Assembly: GCF_001311175.1 (NCBI RefSeq)
Contig: NZ_BBAI01000001.1
Span: 124,001 to 188,000, forward strand
From: Lacticaseibacillus pantheris DSM 15945 = JCM 12539 = NBRC 106106
GTDB lineage: Bacteria > Bacillota > Bacilli > Lactobacillales > Lactobacillaceae
Direction of reading: 5' to 3'
DNA: 64,000 nucleotides
A model generated the notes under the pieces. That model was given only the letters and a program-made list of their open reading frames with translations. It was not told where the DNA came from and did not search any database. Below, one piece after another: positions 36,232 through 46,219 of the stretch; the first letter of the stretch is position 1; the number at the start of each line of letters is the position of its first letter. Position numbers and translations under genes: made by a program.

Positions 36232-36245
36232 ATTTCCCGGGAAAT
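36232..36245. promoter_or_regulatory. Noc-binding site 2
   Basis: Perfect ATTTCCCGGGAAAT in the gap between two minus-strand genes, six bases from the next hairpin. Confidence 0.75.
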
Positions 36246-36250
36246 AATCG

Positions 36251-36286
36251 ACAAACACCCCGGGTGGACCTGCCCGGGGTGTTTGT
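36251..36286. terminator. Terminator of the lysine transporter operon
   Basis: ACAAACACCCCGGG and CCCGGGGTGTTTGT form a 14-pair hairpin downstream of the ATPase gene. Confidence 0.78.
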
Positions 36287-36313
36287 CTACATTAATTTAA
36301 TTATTAATAGGCG

Positions 36314-37059
36314 TTACGCGCGGTTCAAGTAGCGTTTCAGGAAGTCCTTAGTACTATCTTCCTGTGGGTTACCAAATAGCTGCTCGGGAGTTCCTTGTTC
36401 GCCGACCACACCATCGTGCATGAAGATGACGGTGTCCGACACGTCGCGGGCAAACTCCATTTCGTGCGTAACGACAATCATGGTCAATCCGGTGCGCGCC
36501 AAGTCGCGCATGGCGGCGAGGACATCGTCGACCATCTCGGGATCCAACGCGCTGGTAGGTTCGTCAAACAGCAGCATTTCGGGGTCCATGGCCACGGAGC
36601 GAGCAATTGCCACCCGCTGCTTTTGCCCGCCAGATAGTTGGGCTGGTTTGGCGTTAACAAACGGTGCCATGTTCATTTGCTGCAAGATTTCGAGACCGTG
36701 GCGCTTTGCGGACTCCTTATCACGCTTGAGGACGGTCACCTGGGGTACAACCACGTTGTCCAGTACGGAGAGGTTGTTGAACAGGTTGAAGTTTTGGAAC
36801 ACCATCCCACCTTGGTGCGGTACTGGATTAAATCAAAGTTGTCGGCCAGGATGTTTTGTCCGTGAAAAAGGATTTCGCCACTAGTCGGTGGCTCCAGTAG
36901 GTTGAGTCCACGCAGCAGGGTGGACTTACCGGAACCGGAACGACCGATAATTGATAGCACCTCGCCCTTGGTGACAGACAGGTTGATATCCTTGAGGACT
37001 TCGTGGTTCCCAAAGCGCTTTTGGAGGTTACGTACTTCGAGCATTGCTGGTTCCGTCAT
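36314..37059 (-). CDS. Amino-acid ABC transporter ATPase (GlnQ type), frame-broken near 36805
   Basis: About 248 residues. Walker [10 protein letters not shown]; the frame breaks in the Q-loop, where GTGGGATGG lacks a G and would read [12 protein letters not shown]; then signature [15 protein letters not shown], Walker [14 protein letters not shown] and switch VTHEMEF. This polar amino-acid uptake ATPase pairs with the fused binding-protein/permease upstream; start and stop overlap as TAATG. A lysine riboswitch precedes the operon, so lysine is the likely substrate. Confidence 0.88.
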
Positions 37060-38655
37060 TATTCAGCATCCCCTTCCGTGTCTTTGATTTCAGGTGTTTC
37101 GACCTGCATCTGGTTGTTCATGACGTTATAGTCCTGGGGTCCATCGAGACGTTTTTCGATAATGCGGAACAGCCGGGAAATAGTGAACGTCATGATGAGG
37201 TAAATGCCACAGACGATCAGGTACGTGTGGAAGAACTGGAAGCTTTGTCCGGAAATAGTCTCGGCGGTGAAGAACAACTCGGACACACTGATAATGGACA
37301 GCACTGACGTGTCTTGATGTTCACGATGAACTCGTTAGTAACCGCCGGCAAACTGTTACGGATGGCCTGTGGCAGGATTACTTTGGTCATCGTTTGCCAG
37401 TGGGTAAAGCCGAGCGCGTGGGCAGCCTCGAACTGACCGTTGTCCACGGAAATGATACCCCCACGAATAATTTCGGAGATGTACGCCCCGGTGTTGATCG
37501 ACACGATGACCAGCGCGGCAACGGTGCGGTCCATGTTCACACCGAATGCTTGCGCGGCACCGTAATACAGGACAGCGGCTTGCACAATCATTGGCGTGCC
37601 ACGGAAGACCTCAATGTAGACGGCGAGCAGCCAGTTTACTACCGCGAGCAAACCACGCTGCGCACCTTTCTTGGCGCGGGGAATTGTTCGTACCACACCC
37701 ACCAGCAGGCCAATGATGAAGCCAACTAGGGTACCAACCAAGGCAATGAGCAGCGTCATGCCGGTACCACGTAAGAGCATTGCCCCGTACTGCTTCAGGA
37801 TATTGGTAAACCAGTTGCCGTTAGTCTTGGTGACGGGCTGGTTCTTAACGGCCTGCGTCATCATCTGGTCACGCGCCTTGCTGGAGATACCGGCCAGAAC
37901 CCGGTTAATTTTGGCTTCGTACGGGTCATTTTTGCGTAACCCGATGGCTAAGTCCGTATCGCTGGGGTCAGTTTTGAAGCCCTGATTCTTAGCAAAGTGG
38001 ACGTATGTCAGCTTCTTGTTGGCGTTCTCCGCTGTAATGCCTTCAGGGACTTCGGACACGTATCCATCAATGGTGCCGGATTCCAGCGCGACACGCATGG
38101 CTGGGAAGTCGTCCATGGCCGACTGCCGCTGAACGCCTTTAATCTGTTTAATGGCCGTGTAGTGTAGGTGGAAAGTTGCGCGGTTAACTTAGCGCCTTTG
38201 AAATCCGTTAACTTGGTTGCGTGCGCGTACTTGGAGTCCTTACGCACGACGATTGTTAATTTCGAGGCGTAATAGGTGTTAGTAAAGTCGATGGATTTCC
38301 GCCGTTCCGCAGTGGGAGACATCCCCGCGATGATTGCATCAATTTTGCCCGACGTTAACGATGGCAACAGTCCGTCCCACTTGGTTTTAACCACAATGGG
38401 TTTCTTGCCGAGTGCACGGGCAACCTTTTTACCCATCTGAACGTCATAACCGTTTGCCCAGAGCTTGGAACCCTGAATACGTACGGCGCCGTTCTTACTG
38501 GAATTTTGTGTCCAGTTAAATGGTGCGTATCCGGCCTCCATACCGATCTTAAAATACTGACTATCGCTAGCGGCACTAACGTCGTGGACGGGGGTGTTCA
38601 ACCACATCCCGGCCAGAATTAGTACACTCACAATAGCAAGCCAAACTTTCTTCAT
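37059..38655 (-). CDS. Amino-acid ABC transporter, fused substrate-binding and permease protein, two frame breaks
   Basis: About 531 residues. Signal peptide (VWLAIVSVLILAGMWL), an SBP_bac_3 domain (IGMEAGYAPFNWT, GKIDAIIAGMSPTAERRKSI), then a membrane domain with the permease loop EAAHALGFTHWQTMTKVILP. Breaks: near 38160 (TACACTACACGG lacks a base before ACGGCCATT) and near 37312 (AAGACACG should be AAGGACACG, giving NIKDTSVLS). The fusion is common in lactobacilli (GlnP type). The lysine riboswitch in the leader assigns lysine as probable substrate. Confidence 0.87.
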
Positions 38656-38750
38656 TGGTGTTCTCCCTTCATCTTGTTACCACCAAAGTGTGGTAGACAG
38701 CGTCACGCACGGTGCGTAACTACATACCAGTGAGGGGAAACAGGGGTATG

Positions 38751-38788
38751 AAAAAGACCCATTGAATTGAAAAAAACAACTCAATGGG
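38751..38788 (-). terminator. Riboswitch-controlled terminator before the lysine transporter
   Basis: On the minus strand CCCATTGAGTTG pairs with CAATTCAATGGG and is followed by TCTTTTT. It lies between the lysine riboswitch and the first gene. Confidence 0.82.
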
Positions 38789-38819
38789 CCCGCCAATCTT
38801 ACTATATATAGTAGCAAAA

Positions 38820-38996
38820 CCAACAATCATAGCGCTCCTTGCCAGTAGCAAGACAGTCCGGCAACTTTCGTTAACCGGCCCAACGGCTCCCGTTACGGAC
38901 GGGTAACCATTTCGGCGGGGTTGCTTTCAACTGGAGTCACCGTGTCCGCCACTCGTCCAGCTGTTGTCTTCCCCGCGACCTCTATTTCGTCGTGGT
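38820..38996 (-). promoter_or_regulatory. Lysine riboswitch (L-box)
   Basis: The minus strand carries L-box landmarks in order: ATAGAGGTCGCGG near the 5' end, TTGAAAGCAACCCCGCCGAA, GGAGCCGTTGGGCCGG, GCCGGACTGTC and the closing TTGC...GCAAGGAGCGCTATG. A terminator follows at once, so lysine should switch off the transporter by premature termination. Confidence 0.85.
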
Positions 38997-39410
38997 ATTT
39001 ATTCATGTTAGCTATAAAAATACCCGGAATTGAGTACCCTGTCAATACTTGGAACCGTAATACAGTATTATCCTGGGCATGGCTGGATTGATAATTGCAG
39101 TTTTAGACTATCCTAAAAATCAATGTACCCTATACGGGGCCTATTGTTGCCAGATACTCGCAATATTAAACAAAGTGAACAAAATGTGGAAAAAAACTTT
39201 TTCGCGTCTTTGGTTGGTACCAGTGGCGTTTCATGAAAAGTAAGTTGTTTTTGTCAAGAAAGGGCTTGCAAAACGGTCCCCATCTAGGCATACTTAACCA
39301 TGTTAAGAAAACCCCTTACATTTCGAGTTTGGTAGCAATTCTACATTATTTAGGCAAACCTAAAATTATCGGGGCTTTCTAAATAAAAAAATATTTTGGG
39401 AGGCGAAACA
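38997..39410 (+). other. Intergenic region with the mannose PTS promoter
   Basis: No gene. A fair promoter is TTGCAA (39266-39271), 17 bases, CATACT (39289-39294). TTTTGGGAGGCGAAACA before the manX ATG is the ribosome site. I looked for a -24/-12 sigma-54 promoter, known for some man operons, and did not find a convincing one. The left part (39000-39180) holds nothing I recognise. Confidence 0.45.
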
Positions 39411-40385
39411 ATGGTCGGAATCATTCTAGCCAGCCACGGCGAATTCGCTGCAGGCATCAAGCAGTCTGGTGAAATGATCTTCGGTGAACAGGACAAAGTC
39501 GAAGTCGTTACGTTCAAGAACGGCGAAAGTCCTGACGATCTGAAGCAACATCTTCTGGATGCAACGACTAAGTTCGAGCCCGAAGATGACGTTTTGTTTC
39601 TGATTGATTTGTGGGGTGGCTCACCATTCAACCAGGCAAGCGGAATTTTCGAGGAACACAAGGACAAGTGGGCTATCGTTACTGGTCTGAACCTACCTAT
39701 GCTGATTGAAGCATATGGTTCACGCTTGACGATGGACTCCGCTCACGAACTGGCCGCACATCTGGTATCTGCTGGACGCGATGGTGTTAAGGTTAAGCCA
39801 GAAGCCCTCGAACCAAAGCCAAAGGCCGCACCTGCTGCTAAGAAGCACGCAGCTGCGTTGCCTGAAGGTACGGTTGTTGGTGATGGCAAGATCAAGATTG
39901 TGCTCGCACGTGTTGACTCACGTCTGTTGCATGGTCAAGTTGCAACGAGTTGGACCAAGAGTACTGGCCCGAACCGTATTATCGTTGTTTCTGATGGTGT
40001 CGCAAACGACAAGTTACGTAAGACCATGATTACGGAGGCAGCGCCGCCTGGGGTTAAGGCAAACGTCATTCCAATTAAGAAGTTTATTGACGTTTATAAC
40101 GATCCTCGATTCGGTAACACGAAGGCGTTGATTCTGTTTGAAAACCCTGAGGACGCTTTGACGGTCATTAATGCAGGTGTGGACATTCCATCCCTGAACA
40201 TTGGCTCCATGGCGCACTCTGAGGGTAAGACGGTTATCAATAAGGTTCTCTCTGTAGACCAGAAGGATGTTGATGCATTCAAGGAACTGAAGAACAAGGG
40301 CGTTAAGTTCGATGTTCGTAAGGTTCCTGCCGACAGTCCTGAAAACCTTGATAACATGATCAAGAAAGCGGGATTTAATTATTAA
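39411..40385 (+). CDS. manX: Mannose-family PTS EIIAB
   Basis: 324 residues: an EIIA domain (residues 1-125; active His in [10 protein letters not shown]), a Pro/Ala/Lys linker ([15 protein letters not shown]) and an EIIB domain (active His in [13 protein letters not shown]). Fused EIIAB is typical of the main glucose/mannose PTS in lactobacilli. ATG 39411 after GGGAGG is preferred over the upstream open frame. First gene of manXYZ. Codon use is markedly biased (AAG, CTG, GTT), as in highly expressed genes. Confidence 0.95.
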   Translation: MVGIILASHGEFAAGIKQSGEMIFGEQDKVEVVTFKNGESPDDLKQHLLDATTKFEPEDDVLFLIDLWGGSPFNQASGIFEEHKDKWAIVTGLNLPMLIEAYGSRLTMDSAHELAAHLVSAGRDGVKVKPEALEPKPKAAPAAKKHAAALPEGTVVGDGKIKIVLARVDSRLLHGQVATSWTKSTGPNRIIVVSDGVANDKLRKTMITEAAPPGVKANVIPIKKFIDVYNDPRFGNTKALILFENPEDALTVINAGVDIPSLNIGSMAHSEGKTVINKVLSVDQKDVDAFKELKNKGVKFDVRKVPADSPENLDNMIKKAGFNY

Positions 40386-40427
40386 TAGGCGCGTCTTCGC
40401 GTCCGCAATTATATAAGGAGGACCACA

Positions 40428-41225
40428 ATGTCATTTCTTTCTATTATTGGGATCCTAATTGTGTCATTCCTCGCTGGTATGGAAGGTGTCTTGGACCAAT
40501 TCGAGTTCCATCAGCCAATCTTGGCTTGCTCGTTGATCGGTCTAGCATCTGGCCACCCAGCTGAAGGTCTGGCACTTGGTGGGTCTCTCCAACTGATTGC
40601 CTTGGGCTGGATGAACATTGGTGCCGCTGTTGCACCCGATGCCGCCCTGGCTTCCGTTGCCGCTGCAATCCTGGTATGTGTTAAGAACACCAGTGTTTCC
40701 AACGGTGTTGCCTTGGCCATTCCGCTGGCTGTTGCCGGTCTGGTTCTGACCATCTTGGTACGTACTGTTGCTACCTTCCTGGCTCATGGTGCCGATGCTG
40801 CTGGTAAGCGCGGTTCATTTGCCGGTGTGTACGCATACCACTTTATCGCTCTGTCCCTGCAGGGTCTGCGTATTGCTATCCCTGCAGCCCTGATCATGGC
40901 CGTACCTACTCACGTTGTGACTGATTTGCTGGCTGCTTTGCCAGACATCGTTACCAACGGTTTGAAGGTCGGTGGTGGTATGATCGTTGCCGTTGGGTAC
41001 GCCATGGTTATCAACATGATGGCTACGCCAGCTCTGTGGCCTTGGTTCTTCCTTGGCTTCGCCCTGGCATCCCTGTCCGAAATTACCCTGATTGGTATGG
41101 GTATTATCGGTGTTGTTCTGGCCCTGCTCTTCCTGCAGGTTTCCCCAGAATTCAACAAGACGTCTGGCGGTTCCAGCTCTGACGATGGCGGCGATCCAAT
41201 CGACGACATACTGAATGACTACTAG
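40428..41225 (+). CDS. manY: Mannose-family PTS EIIC
   Basis: 265 residues, membrane protein of the EII-Sor/Man C family: MSFLSIIGILIVSFLAGMEG, GLALGGSLQLIALGWMNIGA (signature), with an acidic C-terminal tail (SSSDDGGDPIDDILNDY). Ribosome site AAGGAGGACCACA. With EIID it forms the sugar channel, also a receptor for class IIa bacteriocins in related bacteria. Confidence 0.95.
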   Translation: MSFLSIIGILIVSFLAGMEGVLDQFEFHQPILACSLIGLASGHPAEGLALGGSLQLIALGWMNIGAAVAPDAALASVAAAILVCVKNTSVSNGVALAIPLAVAGLVLTILVRTVATFLAHGADAAGKRGSFAGVYAYHFIALSLQGLRIAIPAALIMAVPTHVVTDLLAALPDIVTNGLKVGGGMIVAVGYAMVINMMATPALWPWFFLGFALASLSEITLIGMGIIGVVLALLFLQVSPEFNKTSGGSSSDDGGDPIDDILNDY

Positions 41226-41243
41226 GAAGGGAGGAAAAAAATA

Positions 41244-42182
41244 ATGGCTAATGAAATTAAGTTAACTAAAACAGACCGTTTCTGGGTCTTCTGGAACAGT
41301 CAATTCCTCCAGGCTTCCTGGAACTACGAACGTATGCAGAACGTTGGTTGGGCCTTTGCCCTCGCACCAGCGCTGAAGAAGCTGTACAAGAGCAAGGAAG
41401 ACCGTGCCGCTGCTTTGAAGCGTCATCTGGAATTCTTTAACACTCACCCATACCTGGCAGCACCTATCCTCGGTGTTGAAATGTCTCTGGAAGAAAGTCG
41501 TGCTAACGGTGCTCCCGTTACCGACCAAACTATCCAGGGTGTTAAGGTTGGTATGATGGGCCCTCTGGCCGGTGTTGGTGACCCAGTGTTCTGGGCTACT
41601 GCTCGTCCAATCTTGGGTGCCTTCACGGCATCATTTGCCCTGTCCGGTAGCTGGCTTGGTCCTATTCTGTTCTTCGTTGTATGGCAGATTATCCGTATGG
41701 GCTTCCTGTGGTTCACGCAGGAAATGGGCTACCGTCAAGGTGAAGCGATCACCAACGACTTGTCTGGTGGTTTGCTACAGAAGATTACCGTTGGTGCTTC
41801 TGTCTTGGGTATGTTTATCATGGGTGTCCTGGTTCCTCGTTGGACGACCATGAACTTCCCAGCCGTTGTTTCTAACGTTAAGGTTGACAAGGATGCACAA
41901 GTTGACTTTACGCCACTTGTAAACGCTGCTAACCATGGTAACGTCACTGTTGGTAAGATTCGCGATGTGATTTCTTCCATCAATGGTGGGAACTCCGTAA
42001 CGCCAACGAAGACCACCACTCTTGGTGATATCTTCGACCAGTTGACACCAGGTCTGATGCCTTTGCTGCTCACCCTGTTATGTGTATGGCTGCTGCGGAA
42101 GAAAGTTAGCCCAATCGTTATCATCCTGGCACTGTTCGTTGTTGGTATCCTGGCTTACTGGGCAGGTATCCTCGGCGCATAA
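41244..42182 (+). CDS. manZ: Mannose-family PTS EIID
   Basis: 312 residues: SQFLQASWNYERMQNVGWAF start, GPLAGVGDPVFWATARPILG signature and C-terminal membrane helices. Usual length for EIID. Ribosome site GGGAGG. Forms the membrane complex with EIIC. Confidence 0.95.
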   Translation: MANEIKLTKTDRFWVFWNSQFLQASWNYERMQNVGWAFALAPALKKLYKSKEDRAAALKRHLEFFNTHPYLAAPILGVEMSLEESRANGAPVTDQTIQGVKVGMMGPLAGVGDPVFWATARPILGAFTASFALSGSWLGPILFFVVWQIIRMGFLWFTQEMGYRQGEAITNDLSGGLLQKITVGASVLGMFIMGVLVPRWTTMNFPAVVSNVKVDKDAQVDFTPLVNAANHGNVTVGKIRDVISSINGGNSVTPTKTTTLGDIFDQLTPGLMPLLLTLLCVWLLRKKVSPIVIILALFVVGILAYWAGILGA

Positions 42183-42209
42183 TGTCTCAACATTAAGTAA
42201 CTGAACGGC

Positions 42210-42239
42210 AGAATCGGCTGATTGGCCGGTTCTGTTTTT
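42210..42239 (+). terminator. Terminator after manZ
   Basis: AGAATCGGC and GGCCGGTTCT pair around TGATT, followed by GTTTTT. It separates manXYZ from the DUF956 gene, which has its own TATAAT at about 42256. Confidence 0.68.
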
Positions 42240-42307
42240 CTTTGACCGGTGTTTGCTATAATTGATTGGACGACAAGATTGATCGGCGTTGATGAGGAGG
42301 AATAATC

Positions 42308-42718
42308 ATGGTTGAAGTGGAAATATTAAACCATACCGCGGAGGGGACCTTTAAGGTTAATTCCATGGTGAGTGCTAGTGACCCCAAGCCGGGTTTTCTG
42401 ATTTTGGGTGACGGTGGGCTCGAGTTCCGTGCCGATAGTGGCCGTGGCTTCATTATGATTCCGTGGGCGAACGTTAAGCGCGTTCGGGCACAGGTATACA
42501 TGAAGACGCACGTCCGCGGCTTCTTTATTGACGTCGATGATGGCCGGAGTTTTAACTTTGTCGCGAGTCAGGCCGTGCCAGCCCTGCGCATCATGCGGGA
42601 CCATCTGGGTAGCGATAAGCTAGTCAAGGCGGCGACACTCACCGGTACAATGGGTAAGCGCGCTCGGGGCTTGTGGCAAAACGTTACTAAACGGTTCAGC
42701 CGTAAATCAAGTAAGTAA
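42308..42718 (+). CDS. DUF956 protein (ManO-like)
   Basis: 136 residues of the DUF956 family, which is almost always encoded directly after mannose PTS genes. Visible: SDPKPGFLILGDGGLEFRA, FIMIPWANVKRVRAQVY, RGFFIDVDDGRSFNF and a basic end (RFSRKSSK). Cytoplasmic; its role in PTS function or regulation is not settled. Strong GAGGAGGAATAATC site. Confidence 0.88.
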   Translation: MVEVEILNHTAEGTFKVNSMVSASDPKPGFLILGDGGLEFRADSGRGFIMIPWANVKRVRAQVYMKTHVRGFFIDVDDGRSFNFVASQAVPALRIMRDHLGSDKLVKAATLTGTMGKRARGLWQNVTKRFSRKSSK

Positions 42719-42725
42719 ATCAATT

Positions 42726-42782
42726 AGGGCCGCCTCTTTGCGGGCACGGAATTAACCGTGCTGCAACGGGGCGGCCCTTTTT
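42726..42782. terminator. Terminator after the DUF956 gene
   Basis: AGGGCCGCC and GGCGGCCCT pair, with an inner GCACGG/CCGTGC hairpin, followed by T. Confidence 0.82.
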
Positions 42783-42799
42783 GCTGATGTACTCTGTTT

Positions 42800-43457
42800 T
42801 TAGGCATTGATGAACGCCCGAATGAGGTGGTAGAAGGTGTCGGTGTCGTCGATGTATGACGTGTGCGTCGCGCGGGGTACTAACCGTAAGTGGGCATCAG
42901 GTATCCCGCTGGCTAGACGGCGTACCGCGCGGAGGTGGATGTCGTCCTGCGCACCCGCGAGCACCAAAGTGGGGGCCTCAACCGCAGCCAGTTCTCTCCG
43001 AGTAATGTGGGCCCCACATTTGGAGGCCGAGCTTCTTGCGGGGACGGCTAAGATAGTCAGCTGCTAACCGGAGCCGTTTCTGCAGGCGCAGGTCACGTGG
43101 CTGTGTATGCACACCAGCCAGCACGAGGCGGTGAATCAGCTGTGGTCGGTGTGCGGCGACTAACAATGCGCTGATACCACCGTCACCGACGCCAATGACG
43201 GTGGGGTTATTGAGGTGTAGGGTTTCAATGAACTGCTCCAGGTCGGTGGCCATTAGCTGGTAACTAATATAATCAGTGGTGCTACTTTGCCCGTGATCGC
43301 GTGTGTCCACCGCGTAGACCGTGAACCGCTGGGCGAGTTGCGGTATTAATTGGGCAAAGCTGGTGTGGCTCGCGCCGTTACCGTGTAACAGGATGAGTGG
43401 CCGGCCGCTACCGTGCTGGGTGTAGTACAGGGTGGTGTGATTGACCGTAATGTACAT
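42800..43457 (-). CDS. Alpha/beta hydrolase, frame-broken near 42995, nucleophile position altered
   Basis: About 219 residues. N-terminal [20 protein letters not shown] (oxyanion region), [12 protein letters not shown], then [12 protein letters not shown] where the nucleophile elbow normally has GxSxGG: the Ser is Gly here (GGT instead of AGT). After GPHYSE the frame breaks, and the rest continues [20 protein letters not shown], ending [20 protein letters not shown] with the catalytic Asp and His regions. Start ATG 43457 is next to Noc site 3. Without Ser the enzyme would be inactive unless this is a base error. Confidence 0.78.
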
Positions 43458-43479
43458 ATTGAAGTCTCCTCGCCAATTT

Positions 43480-43493
43480 ATTTCCCGGGAAAT
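43480..43493. promoter_or_regulatory. Noc-binding site 3
   Basis: Perfect ATTTCCCGGGAAAT in the divergent gap between the hydrolase gene and walR. Confidence 0.75.
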
Positions 43494-43587
43494 ATTATGT
43501 GTAGACCGTGCCCATGGGTGTCTTTTTGCGACTCACCGGGGTTACCGGTATAATAGTAACAGAATAGCACCAAATGGAGGGCCGATT

Positions 43588-44304
43588 ATGGCTAAGAAAA
43601 TACTCGTTGTTGATGACGAAAAACCGATTTCAGATATCGTAAAGTTCAATTTGAACAAAGAGGGCTTCGACGTCGTCACCGCGTTTGACGGTGAGGCGGC
43701 CCTGCAACAGTTTGCTGATGAGCAGCCGGACTTAATTCTCCTCGACCTGATGTTGCCGAAAATTGACGGTCTGGAAGTGGCCCGGCGTATTCGCAAGGAC
43801 AGTGACGTGCCGATTATCATGTTGACCGCTAAGGATAGCGAAATTGATAAGGTTCTGGGGCTGGAGCTGGGCGCTGACGATTACGTCACTAAGCCATTCT
43901 CCAACCGTGAACTGGTAGCCCGGGTTAAGGCCAACTTACGGCGGCAGGACTCGACGCCGGCACCGACAGAACAAGAAGAGGCCAACAAGGATATTGAAGT
44001 TGGTGATCTGGTCATTAAACCGGAGGCGTACACGGTTAACAAGCGCGGCGATAACATCGAACTCACGCACCGAGAGTTTGAGCTACTGCACTACCTAGCA
44101 CGTCATCAGGGTCAGGTAATGACCCGTGAGCACCTCCTGCAAACGGTTTGGGGTTACGACTACTTTGGTGATGTCCGGACGGTGGACGTCACCGTGCGTC
44201 GTCTGCGTGAGAAGATTGAGGATACGCCTAGCCACCCCGAATGGTTGATGACCCGTCGCGGTGTCGGTTACTATCTGCGGAGTCCGGAATCTGATCAGGG
44301 GTAA
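43588..44304 (+). CDS. walR: WalR (YycF) response regulator
   Basis: 238 residues: receiver domain ([20 protein letters not shown]; phosphorylated Asp in [13 protein letters not shown]; Thr in IIMLTAKD; Lys in VTKPF) and an OmpR-type winged helix ([35 protein letters not shown]). Master regulator of cell-wall metabolism in Firmicutes, essential in most. ATG 43588 follows TGGAGGGCCGATT; the frame open farther upstream is not similar to the family. First gene of the wal operon. Confidence 0.97.
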   Translation: MAKKILVVDDEKPISDIVKFNLNKEGFDVVTAFDGEAALQQFADEQPDLILLDLMLPKIDGLEVARRIRKDSDVPIIMLTAKDSEIDKVLGLELGADDYVTKPFSNRELVARVKANLRRQDSTPAPTEQEEANKDIEVGDLVIKPEAYTVNKRGDNIELTHREFELLHYLARHQGQVMTREHLLQTVWGYDYFGDVRTVDVTVRRLREKIEDTPSHPEWLMTRRGVGYYLRSPESDQG

Positions 44305-44313
44305 ACATCCACC

Positions 44314-46219
44314 ATGAATAAGAAGATCCGGTTTTTTTCATTCAATTCACTTCAAAATTGCGCTCGTGTTCATCCTCGTGGTCGTCGTGACCGTCGAGGT
44401 GATCGGGGCGTATTTTGTCAAACAGCTAGAACAACAAAACATTGATAATTTTAAGTCCCAAATCACGATTGAAACCTACGTCGAGGATAAGGTGATCAAC
44501 GCCCTGGAGGAGAGCAACACGACCAAGGCTGACCGCCAAATTCATAATGCCCTCAATGAGTCGAGCATCATTAATTCTGCGGACATTCAGGTCGTGGATG
44601 CCAAAGGGGTTTTGCGCGGGGACAGCAACGTCAACTCGCAAACCGAAATTGGGCAAAAGAATGGCTCCACTCAGGTGAAGAATACCCTCTACACGGGCCA
44701 GAACTACGAGGGCTTCACCAACACGGGTGGATCTTCGTACTACGTGAAAATTACGCCATTGAAGAGTAGTAACTCCACCGGCGATGACAATAGTGTGATT
44801 GGTGCCATTTACATTCGCGCTAACATGAATTCGGTGTACGACAACATCAGTTCGATTACCCGCATCTTCTTCATTGCCAGTATGGTGGCCGTGCTGCTCG
44901 GTATCTTTATCGCCATCGTGATTAGCCGGGCCATCACGCGCCCCATTGATGCCATGAAGCGTCAAGCTAGCCGCATGGCGCAAGGGGATTACTCCGGCCA
45001 GGTACGGGTTTATAGTCAGGATGAGTTGGGTCAACTCGCCATTGCCGTCAACGACCTTTCTGTACGTGTGGAGGAGGCACAGGAGGCCAGCGAAGCCGAG
45101 CGGCGGCGGCTGGACAGCGTGCTAGCTCACATGACCGACGGAGTGATTGCGACGGACCGGCGGGGTAACGTGATTATCATCAACGAAACGGCCCTGGATT
45201 TCCTCAACATTAAGAATGAGGATGCCATTGGTATGTCCATTCTGCGGATGCTGAAGATTAACAAGGAGTACACGTTACGGGATCTGTTGGACAGCCAGAC
45301 GGAACTGTTACTGACCATGGAAACTGAGGATCACCAAGAAATGATTCTGCGGGCCGACTTTTCCATGATTCAGCGTGAGACTGGCTTTATTAGTGGTTTG
45401 GTTGTTGTGCTGCATGACGTTACGGAACAGCAGAAGAACGACCGTGAGCGCCGTCAATTCGTGTCCAACGTTAGCCACGAGCTGCGGACGCCGTTAACGT
45501 CAGTACGGAGCTACATTGAGGCCCTTAATGATGGCGCTTGGCAGGATCCGGAGCTGGCGCCCAAGTTCCTCAAGGTGACCCAGGACGAAACCGACCGGAT
45601 GATCCGGATGATTAACGACCTGCTGGCCCTGTCGCGACTGGATATGGGTACGAGCAAAATTGACATGGAAACCATCAACCTCAACGAGTTCTTTAACTAC
45701 ATCCTGAACCGCTTTGACATGATGCTCCAGACCGACAATGAGCACGCTGGTGAATCACGCCACGGCTTTGTGGACGACCAGGAGCAGCCCCACAAGCAGT
45801 ACACCATCAACCGCGAAATCACGAAGCGCAGCCTGTGGGTTGACGTGGACCAGGATAAGTTCATGCAGGTGGTTGATAACATCATGAACAACGCCATTAA
45901 GTATTCGCCCGATGGGGGGACCATTACCGCCCGGTTGGTAGAAACGAACAACCATGTTATTTTGTCCGTGAGTGACCAGGGGCTGGGGATTCCGGCCAAG
46001 GACATCAACCACGTCTTTGAACGGTTCTACCGGGTCGATAAGGCCCGCTCCCGTAAGCAGGGAGGGACCGGCCTGGGACTCGCAATCAGTAAGGAAGTTA
46101 TTGAGGCGATGGGCGGCCGTATCTGGGTGGACTCCGAGGAAGGCAAAGGTAGTACCTTCTACATTTCCTTGCCTTACGAAGCGATAGCCGACGAGGGGGA
46201 TGATTGGGATGAAGCTTAG
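44314..46219 (+). CDS. walK: WalK (YycG) sensor histidine kinase, frame-broken at a T7 run
   Basis: About 635 residues: first membrane helix (ALVFILVVVVTVEVIGAYFV), extracellular sensor domain, second helix (FFIASMVAVLLGIFIAIVIS), HAMP, PAS (TDGVIATDRRGNVIIINETA), HisKA with His in FVSNVSHELRTPLTS, and the ATPase domain (NNAIKYSPDGG, DQGLGIPAKD, GGTGLGLAISKE). The N terminus MNKKIRF starts at ATG 44314; seven T at 44332-44338 break the frame, and six would give FFHSIHFKIALVF. An essential kinase is unlikely to be broken, so this is probably a consensus error. Confidence 0.95.

Noticed and set aside
39000-39410. Sigma-54 promoter for the mannose PTS
   Set aside because: No GG-N10-GC pair with TGGCAC and TTGCA context was found, and no LevR-type activator is in the window; a sigma-A type promoter is visible instead.
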